Assembly (NCBI GenBank): GCA_949752745.1
Contig: OX457032.1
Span: 9,128,271 to 9,192,270, forward strand
DNA from: Protula sp. h YS-2021
Taxonomy: Eukaryota > Annelida > Polychaeta > Sabellida > Serpulidae
DNA length: 64,000 nucleotides
Reading direction: 5' to 3'
The notes below the pieces were generated by a model, which did not search any database, was not told the DNA's origin, and saw nothing but the letters and a program-made list of their open reading frames with translations. A program made the translations under genes and the position numbers. Positions 49,201 to 64,000 of this stretch are shown here, in pieces; the first letter of the stretch is position 1; each line of letters opens with the position of its first letter.

Positions 49201-50612
49201 GACAGCACACTTTATGATAGTCGTGCCGATCGACAACACACTGTATGACAGTCGTTTCGAGAAACAGTACACTGTATGACAGTTGTGGCGTGGGACAGCA
49301 CACTGTATGACAGTCGTGGCGGGGGACAGCACTCTGTGTAACAGTCATGGCGAAGGAGAACACACTGTATGAAAGTCGTGGCAAGGGACAGCACACTGTA
49401 TGAGAGTCCTGACGAGGGACAGTACACTGTATGACAGTCGTGGCGAGGAACAGCACACTGGATGACTGTCGTGGCGAGGCACAGCAAACTGTATGATAAT
49501 CGTGGCGAGGGACAACACACTGCATGACAGTCGAGGCGAGGGACATCACACTGCATGACGGTCGTGACGACGGACAGTACACTGTATGACAGTCGTGGCG
49601 TGGGACAGCACACTGTATGACAGTCGTGGCGAGGGACAGCACACTGTATGACAGTCGTGTCGAGGGACAGCACACTGTATGACAGTCGTGTCGAGGGACA
49701 GCACACTGCATGACGGTCGTGGCGAGGGACAGCGCACTGCATGACAGTCGTGGCGAGGGACAGCACACTGCATGACGGTCGTGGCGAAGGACAGCACACT
49801 GTATGACGGTCGTGGCGAGGGACAGCACACTGTATGACAGTCGTGGCGAGGGACAGCACACTGCATGACGGTCATGGGGGGGACAACACACTGCATGACA
49901 GTTGTGGCATGGGACAAAACACTGCATGACAGTCATGGCGAGGGACAGCACACTGCATGACAGTCACGGCGAGGGACGACACACTGTATGTCAGTCGTGG
50001 CGAGGGACGACACACTGTATGACAGTCGTGTCGAGGGACGACACACTGTATGACAGTCGTGGCGAGGGACAGCACACAGTATGACAGTCGTGGCGAGGGA
50101 CGACACACTGTATGACAGTCGTGGCGAGGGACAGCACACTGTATGACAGTCGTGGCGAGGGACAGCACACTGTATGACAGTCGTGGCGAGTGACGACACA
50201 CTGTATGACAGTCGTGGCGTGGGACAGCGCACTGTATGACAGTTGTGACGTGGGACAGCACACTGTATGACAGTCGTGGCGAGGGACGACACACTGTATG
50301 ACAATCGTGGCGAGGGACGACACACTGTATGACAGTCGTGGCGAGGGACAGCACACTGTATGACAGTCGTGTCGAGGGACGACACACTGTATGACAGTCG
50401 TGGCGAGGGACGACACACTGTATGACAGTCGTGGCGAGGGACAGCACACTGTATGACAGTCGTGGCGAGGGACAGCACACTGTATGACAGTCGCGGCGAG
50501 GGACGACACACTGTATGACAGTCGTGGCGAGGGACAGCACACTGTATGACAGTTGTGGCGTGGGACAGCACACTGTATGACTTTCGTAGCGAGTAACAGT
50601 ACATTATATCAT
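46245..50612. repeat. 31-bp minisatellite, about 141 units (4.4 kb)
   Basis: The unit is TGTATGACAGTCGTGGCGAG + GGACAGCACAC, tandem with a few percent divergence and almost no indels. Since 31 = 1 mod 3, three units give one 93-bp reading cycle and the minus strand is open in all three frames for long stretches (up to 595 codons), encoding a 31-residue cycle with CCPSPRLSYSVLSLATTVIQ. Higher-order structure: a variant pair (GTCGTAGCGTCGG then GGGGAGGG) recurs 279 bp (9 units) and 465 bp (15 units) later. An ACATTATATGATAGTCTTGG variant recurs at 46261, 47563 and 48959 (42 and 45 units). No spacers, so not CRISPR. Confidence 0.97.
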
Positions 50613-51060
50613 AATGTTCTGTTTCTTTGCATACCTAACTTCAAACAAAATGCAACTCTTAGAGAACTGGCATATGTTTATTTACAAACAACAGACACAT
50701 TACCATTCACACACATGATAACGCCTGACGTCTAACCCATGGACACTACCAGGTGTTGTGATCCCTGTTATCTCACTCGCCTATTTGTTTTGTTTAGGAA
50801 TCGGGAGCAGCAATTAGAGGAATAAACATTGTTTTAATCAAGTCAACATTTATATGTAGCTCTAAATTGTCTTTTTTCAGCATGAAATGTGATAAATATC
50901 TATCAGTATCAAATTTAACTGGATATTATTATTCACAACTAAACAATCAACAAAACTACCGGTACATATTTCTTGCATTGTGCTATAGATTTAACTAGTT
51001 TAATAGGGCACTGCTAACTACAACTCATAAATTAAAATATGCAGAATATTTAATGATATA
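50613..51060. other. No recognisable gene
   Basis: AT-rich spacer between the 31-bp array and an 84-bp duplication. Nothing definite seen. Confidence 0.45.
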
Positions 51061-51067
51061 TCGGAAT

Positions 51068-51235
51068 GACGTCATGCTGGAGAATGCACAGACACCTTCA
51101 CAGATACAGATGGGATATTCCTCGAAAAGACTCTGGCTCGTGCGACACAAATGACGTCATGCTGAAGAATGCGCAAAAACCTTTACAGATACAGATCGGA
51201 TATTATTCGAAAAGACCGGATCGTACTCCACAAAA
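51068..51235. repeat. 84-bp tandem duplication
   Basis: Two copies, each starting TGACGTCATGCTG and containing TACAGATACAGAT and CGAAAAGAC. Confidence 0.88.
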
Positions 51236-51581
51236 TGAAGAAGTCAAATGTTAAAACATGGGGTCAGTTCTTCCACGGCTAACGCATAAATTCAACACAA
51301 GGATTCCATCATGTATTATATTATTACTATTGTGTTTCATATATTCTGTTACTATTTTTCAGGCATTGTGCTCTCATGTATTACACTTTCTTGTATCGTC
51401 CAGTTGCTGTGATTGTTCGGCCTTATAGAGAGGGCTGAATTGTTCAGTCGTTACTCTTAAATCTTATATCTGTGATGTTTTTCGCTGACGGCAGGGAGAA
51501 ATAAGCAGAGAAATGGGCGAGTTCTCGCATCCACCACACTCGCTTTGGATGTTTGATGTTCTGTACAAATACCGGTTACAC

Positions 51582-51905
51582 TGACACGTGGGCACGCACA
51601 ACACAAAAGTGACGAATTGACACGTGGGCCCGCACAACACAAAAGTGACGAATTGACACGTGGGCCCGCACAACACAAAAGTGACGAATTGACACGTGGG
51701 CACGCACAACACAAAAGTGACAAATTGACACGTGGGCACGCACAACACAAAAGTGACGAATTGACACGTGGGCCCGCACAACACAAAAGTGACGAATTGA
51801 CACGTGGGCACGCACAACACAAAAGTGACAAATTGACACGTGGCCACGCACAACACAAAAGTGACGAATTGACACGTGGTCACGCACAACACAAAAGTGA
51901 CAATG
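51582..51905. repeat. 36-bp minisatellite
   Basis: Nine copies of TGACACGTGGGCACGCACAA + CACAAAAGTGACGAAT. Two subtypes (GGGCACGC and GGGCCCGC) recur in a pattern suggesting a four-unit segment was duplicated. The period of 36 keeps frames open on both strands. Confidence 0.95.
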
Positions 51906-51944
51906 ACAACACTATACAGAACCGGATACAACTGTTTAGTTTGT

Positions 51945-52085
51945 GGCAGGGCGGTATCCAGACATCTCGCATCTGGACATCTCGCATCTGACAACTCGCA
52001 TCTGGACATCTCGCATCTGGACATCTCGCATCTGGACATCTCGCACCCAAATGAAAAAGTGGACATCTCGCATCCGTGATTTTGG
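51945..52085. repeat. 15-bp repeats forming the left arm of an inverted pair
   Basis: Tandem GACATCTCGCATCTG units followed by CACCCAAATGAAAAAGTGGA. The reverse complement of this arrangement lies at 52633-52715, about 0.55 kb away, and flanking GGCAGGGCGGTATCC is also matched there. Confidence 0.82.
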
Positions 52086-52158
52086 TCTGCTTTTAAGGGG
52101 GAACTTTAACACTGTGTTTGGGAAACTTCATACAGAAAATAAATTACAGGGGTTTCCA

Positions 52159-52260
52159 ACATGTAAGTTATTTGAGTAAAAATACATTATAAGCGAGATT
52201 TTGTGCTTGACGATATTAACAGGGGTTTCCAAAATGTAAGTTATTTGAGTAAATCAACTG
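52159..52260. repeat. Direct duplication
   Basis: ACAGGGGTTTCCAACATGTA then AGTTATTTGAGTAAA is repeated about 62 bp later with one or two changes. Confidence 0.85.
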
Positions 52261-52632
52261 AAAAAACTCAGTTCAGTTTACGGAGTAATTCAAGAGTTAG
52301 ACTTACATTTGTACTCAGTGAATGCCATAGTGAGTAGTTCAACGTTCGGTGCAGCGCGAATCCACATATGCTAATCCCTCGAAAGAGGCACTTAAAAGCA
52401 TGAAGAATTTAATGAACGTGCGGCGGATCAGTATTAAGAATGAATCCACATCCACTAATCCCAGTGGTCTATTCAATTTTTAAAAATTTATCTTTGATGC
52501 ACGGTTTGGAAGGGAAACTCTTTGTGATGACCCTCGCAGTAAAGTACAGTGTCAAAGTACACTAAGTAAAATGATTACCACCTACCCCCCATCCCCCCCC
52601 CCCCACCGCCAAAACACAATGATAAATCAAGC

Positions 52633-52715
52633 AAAAAATCATGGATGCGAGATGTCCATTTTTTCATTTGGATGCGAGATGTCCAGATGCCAGATGTCGC
52701 GGATTCGGCAGGGCC
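52633..52715. repeat. Right arm of the inverted pair
   Basis: Contains ATGGATGCGAGATGTCCATT, a run with TTTCATTTGGATGCGAGATG, and AGATGTCGCGGATTCGGCAG, the inverted counterpart of 51945-52085. The two arms may be the ends of a roughly 0.75-kb non-autonomous element. Confidence 0.75.
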
Positions 52716-53136
52716 TAACGTCACAAGCACAAATCCTTCATGTCTTCGAGTGAAAGACACTTTCTTAGGGGTGGATGATATCAATTTGTGAGTAATTTCG
52801 AAACATGACACTTAAAGCAATACTTTTGCATTTAATAATTGCAATACTACATCAACATATTTTAATAATGTTTTTTTTTCTGCTCTTAAAGTTGCAAAAG
52901 GTACAAAAAAGTGAAGCGGCATTCTTGGGAGTGCAGAGTTCACGACTGAACAGGGTTGGATTCTTCGTTGTTCCGACGCCTGTGCATTCCCACATACTCC
53001 GGTCATACGTACTGGTAATCTCCATGCGCGTTTTTCCTCAGAGCGCATGCGCATATCACGCCCAACAACTAAAACAACGACAACAACAACACAACGTCAA
53101 AAGCAAAGAACAACAGTGAAAACAAATGAGCGAGGA

Positions 53137-60845
<7,709 letters not shown>

Positions 60846-60923
60846 CTGCAAACCCACACAACCACAGCGTCATTCAAACATGTGCTGCGAACTGACAGTA
60901 AAACATACAGCAGAACCCCGGGA

Positions 60924-61061
60924 CCATGTGGCAAATGTTACCAAGTGGCAAATGGTACCAAGTGGCCAATAGGACATGTGGTAAATGGGATCATGTGGCA
61001 AATGGGGCCATGTGACAAATCGGAACACGTGACAAATCGTACCATGCGGCAAATCGGACCA
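60924..61061. repeat. 17-bp minisatellite
   Basis: About eight copies of ACCATGTGGCAAATGGG with changes, just upstream of the tetraspanin exon acceptor. Confidence 0.85.
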
Positions 61062-61433
61062 CCTCGCACCAACAGTGCTAATGTTTTAGTAGCCCCTTTT
61101 AATTGTTTTCTATTATAAGGAACCCCACAAATTGGACGACCTTGGAAATCCGGCCGTTTTAGTTCGGCCCGCCAGACGGACCTTAATCCAGACGTTTATT
61201 TAAGCAAACCCGCATGAGGCCACGATCAATATACCGAGTAAGCATCCCGAACTGAAGGCGCTGTATATTTGACAGCTGCATGCCCTGTGTGTCCAGGTGT
61301 GAACTGACTGGACCATCCCTTTGACAAAATGCACACAGCAACTGATGTCCTACCGCTCTCTGTTCAGCAAAAGACATGAAATCCAGTGAGAAAATTAAGT
61401 AGGACGACAAGTAAGACTGAACTAACGCGGGTC

Positions 61434-62482
61434 CGGTGTAAGGAAACGTTTTGACCCCCAAAATAAATCGACACCCCGGTCGATTTGTTTTAAAACAAAC
61501 AGACCCCCCGGTCGATTTGTTTTAAAACAAACAGACCCCCCTGAAATGTTTTAACGCTCTTATTTTTTGTTGTTTCTTTATTTCTTTTAAACACATGGCC
61601 CCCTTATTAGTTTCTTTAATTGAAATAAAAACTATATCCATGAATAACAATTTATTTAGCAACTAACATCTACATTTTCAAACACGAAAACACTTCCAAC
61701 ACCACTAACATACAGTCACCAAAAAATCTGTCCAAGCTCAATAATGGCATTTCAAGGGCTCAAAATAACTAAAACCTCACTTCGCTAGCGAAATGTTAAA
61801 CACTTGACAAAAATTAAAACGCAAAAATACTTCCTTCGATGGGTTATTTCTTGAATAATATATTCCAAACAACACAGCTTGAATACGTCTTATAAGCCGA
61901 GTAGTGTTTGGTTCTTGTTGACTTAAGGTTTTATTGACTGATCAGGAATATGTCGTGTTATCTATTTACGCAGTGAGAGCTCGCACAAAGCTCACTGAGT
62001 AACTGTGTGTGATGTGGGTTAAATGCTGCGCATTTACTTGCAAAAAATACACTCTTTTCACATGGCGTTTTAACAAAGAAAACGAAATCAAAGACGAAAA
62101 TAAAAAGTGACATGCATATGTTCAGATCAAGCTCTTCATAAGTCCCAAGTTTCATGGTCGTAGGGCCCATAGTGTCAGAGAAGAAGGAGACACAAAAAAT
62201 CGAAAAAAGGACGAATTTTGCTCGCACAAATTCATATAACCCTTGCAAGCCAAAGGCTTGTCAAGTGTTAATAATTTTCTACATCAAGAGGTAGTAGAAA
62301 ATGCTTAAAATAGTATTTAAAAACCAGATGCACCTTTTTTACTTCCATTTTATATTTAAAAATTCCTTATTTAGAGGGGGTCATTTTATTATAGGGGAGG
62401 TCTGTTTCTTATGGCGGGCTTTCCCAAAACAAATCGACTGCGGGGTCGATTTGTTTGGATGTCAAAACGTTTCATTACACCG
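61434..62482. mobile_element. Non-autonomous inverted-repeat element (CGGTGTAA ends)
   Basis: The left end CGGTGTAAGGAAACGTTTTG and right end (reverse complement) CGGTGTAATGAAACGTTTTG match. Similarity continues inward over about 130 bp through ATCGAC...GTCGATTTGTTTT, AACAGACC and GGCCCCCTTATTAG/GACCCCCTCTAAATAAG. A 40-bp block with GGTCGATTTGTTTTAAAACA is duplicated in the left arm. Target duplication is not obvious. No transposase frame. Confidence 0.75.
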
Positions 62483-62594
62483 AGTCAGATCCAAACAACG
62501 GCGCAAAACGGTGAATAGCAAAGCAGCAACTTACGAATACGAGTATGTTAAAAAAGATGAGAAGGCATTTGGCAAACTTCGCCCCACATCCAAC

Positions 62595-62785
62595 TGCCAT
62601 GGTGTGTCTGCGTCAGTACGAGCTGTGTCTGCGACAGTACAAGCTGTATCTGCGTCAGTACAAGCTGTGTCTGTGTCAGTACGAGCTGTGTCTGCGTCAG
62701 TACGAGCTGTGTCTGCGTCAGTACGAGCTGTGTCTGCGTCAGTACGAGCTGTGTCTGCGACAGCACAAGCTGTGTCTGTGTCTTT
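62595..62785. repeat. 21-bp minisatellite
   Basis: Nine copies of GTGTCTGCGTCAGTACGAGC + T. The 21-bp period keeps several frames open (7-residue repeat VSASVRA on the plus strand). Confidence 0.95.
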
Positions 62786-63053
62786 GTCTCTCCAAACTGC
62801 TTGCGTTCTGTTAAAAAAAGAACTACATGTTATTAAGACATTTGTAATTACACCACACATGGAACTGCTAAAAGTTTTAAGTCAGGAGGGGAAGGAGCGA
62901 CTATAAGCTAGGTCTGTCCGCCTATCTGTCCGAGCGGAACGTCAACCTTATCCACAGGCAAACAGACAAGAGAGACGGATGAAAACGCACAAAGCAATAT
63001 ATGTCCCCAGCGTAACTGAGCTGGTAATTTATATGAACATTAAATTATAGATG

Positions 63054-63152
63054 AACCATGAAAAGGAGTGGATTCGTGAAATATAATACATCGAGGGTGG
63101 CGTAGCCACCCGAGATGCATTATGTTTCACGAATCAACGACTTTGAATGGTT
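63054..63152. repeat. Long hairpin (inverted repeat with 3-bp loop)
   Basis: Arms of about 48 bp centred on GGGTGGC-GTA-GCCACCC (63095-63112). Inner arm pairs GATTCGTGAAA with TTTCACGAATC; the outer arm pairs AACCATG with the ATGGTT region, with mismatches. Probably a small foldback element or the processed relic of one. Confidence 0.85.
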
Positions 63153-63839
63153 TATCGGACTTAAACCACCCCATCCCGCTGCAATAGAGCGTGAAATACA
63201 ATCACAACATAATATACTGCACTTGGATCAGAAAATTTTTTCAGTGATCATGATTTTAATTAATCGATTTAAAGTCCTCTGTTTTTTTCCAATACAACGT
63301 ATGCCGGATGAGTAGTGTCACACATTCTCATTACATAATACACTGTCTATCCAACATTTAAACTCTTTGCTTCGAGCAAGCGCTTCATTCAGTTCAATTA
63401 TCTGACCAGTTTACAACCATGGACGAAATTTTTATAACCCAAAATATTCTACCGGAGAGTACTATTAATACAACATTAGCGGCGGAAGCTGTTATGAATC
63501 TTAGGTTTTTTGTTATTTTCTGATCACTCTGACGAGGAATTGCTTCAAAATACTCAAATTCTTGAAAAACAATTAGGAGAAAAATCGGATGAGGAGCCAT
63601 CGTTATTTTAATTAGGCGGTGTATAATACAGTTATTCGTGAAAATTAAAACACACCACAAACAAAAGATTACACAATCCGGAGTGGTTTAAGTGTATTTA
63701 AAATGGTCAGGTAAGATTTTGCATCGACGCAGAAACCAATAGCAGGTCACTATGTTCAGCGTATTTAGCATGTGCAAATCAAGTACACATTATTTACAGT
63801 GTGGCTGTTGGCACATGCTTGTGCAAATGCTGCTACAGA
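63153..63839. other. No recognisable gene
   Basis: AT-rich sequence. The missing tetraspanin first exon was looked for here and not found. Confidence 0.4.
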
Positions 63840-64000
63840 CCTTACGCGTTGCTTTCGGTAATAAAAAAAATCACGAAAATGAAAACAAAGGCGAAAAGAA
63901 AAAGTGAGGTGCGCAACTTCAGATCAAGTACTACATATGTGCGAAATTTGGTGGTCCTTGGGCCTGTTTGACGGACTCGGTACAGAGAAAAAATTATTCG
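63840..64000. repeat. Partial second copy of the 61434-62482 element interior
   Basis: Motifs in the order AACAAAGGCGAAAA, AAAAAGTGA, TTCAGATCAAG, and CGAAATTTGGTGGTC echo AAAACGAAATCAAAG, AAAAAGTGA, TTCAGATCAAG and CAAGTTTCATGGTCG at 62070-62160. The copy is cut by the window end. Confidence 0.5.

Noticed and set aside
46221..50604. Long minus-strand frames of up to 595 codons as protein genes
   Set aside because: They are readings of a stop-free 31-bp tandem unit in all three frames, with no start context, splice sites or domain.
46245..50612. CRISPR-like array
   Set aside because: Units are directly adjacent with no unique spacers, and the genome is eukaryotic.

Overview
The window is nuclear DNA from an animal, most likely a marine invertebrate; I cannot name the species. 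The evidence is three intron-split animal genes with clean GT-AG junctions: a tetraspanin, a membrane protein with two CBM14 chitin-binding domains, and an HHxxxDG acyltransferase. They sit among DIRS-, Ty3/gypsy- and BEL/Pao-type retrotransposons, miniature inverted-repeat elements and unusually many minisatellites. All three genes are on the minus strand.

Layout. 0-4.6 kb: mostly unassigned, with a 24-bp minisatellite at 3.2-3.6 kb. 4.6-5.6 kb: a broken integrase-type transposon gene. 5.93-6.05 kb: a tiny element made only of palindromes. 7.3-9.0 kb: a pseudogene copy of the acyltransferase. 12.0-15.2 kb: the complete four-exon acyltransferase gene (510 aa). 16.2-18.8 kb: the complete six-exon CBM14 receptor-like gene (397 aa). 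19.4-26.8 kb: a decayed DIRS1-type retrotransposon with inverted terminal repeats and an internal complementary region. 26.8-28.5 kb: short tandem repeats and a tRNA-derived SINE. 28.6-41.5 kb: one 18-bp minisatellite locus broken up by a 5'-truncated gypsy element and a BEL/Pao element that keeps both LTRs. 41.9-43.5 kb: an inverted-repeat element containing a 22-bp minisatellite and a nested CCCAGCAAAC-ended MITE. 44-46 kb: small repeats. 46.2-50.6 kb: a 4.4-kb array of a 31-bp unit. 51-52.7 kb: further tandem and inverted repeats. 53.1-60.8 kb: a tetraspanin gene whose 5' exon lies outside the window. One of its introns carries a MITE, and another carries two neighbouring foldback elements inserted in TA repeats. 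61.4-62.5 kb: another inverted-repeat element. 63.05-63.15 kb: a near-perfect hairpin.

The most interesting signal is a family of elements whose ends are serial palindromes on a 29-30 bp pitch. Two copies (57.57-58.93 and 58.94-60.20 kb) use a half-site CAGCGAATCTR. A separate 115-bp element at 5.93 kb has the same layout and pitch but a different half-site, CAGGGAAACTA. The spacing appears conserved while the palindrome sequence has changed.

The three genes do not form an obvious pathway. Two encode membrane proteins and one a soluble-type acyltransferase. Each seems to be an independent transcription unit.
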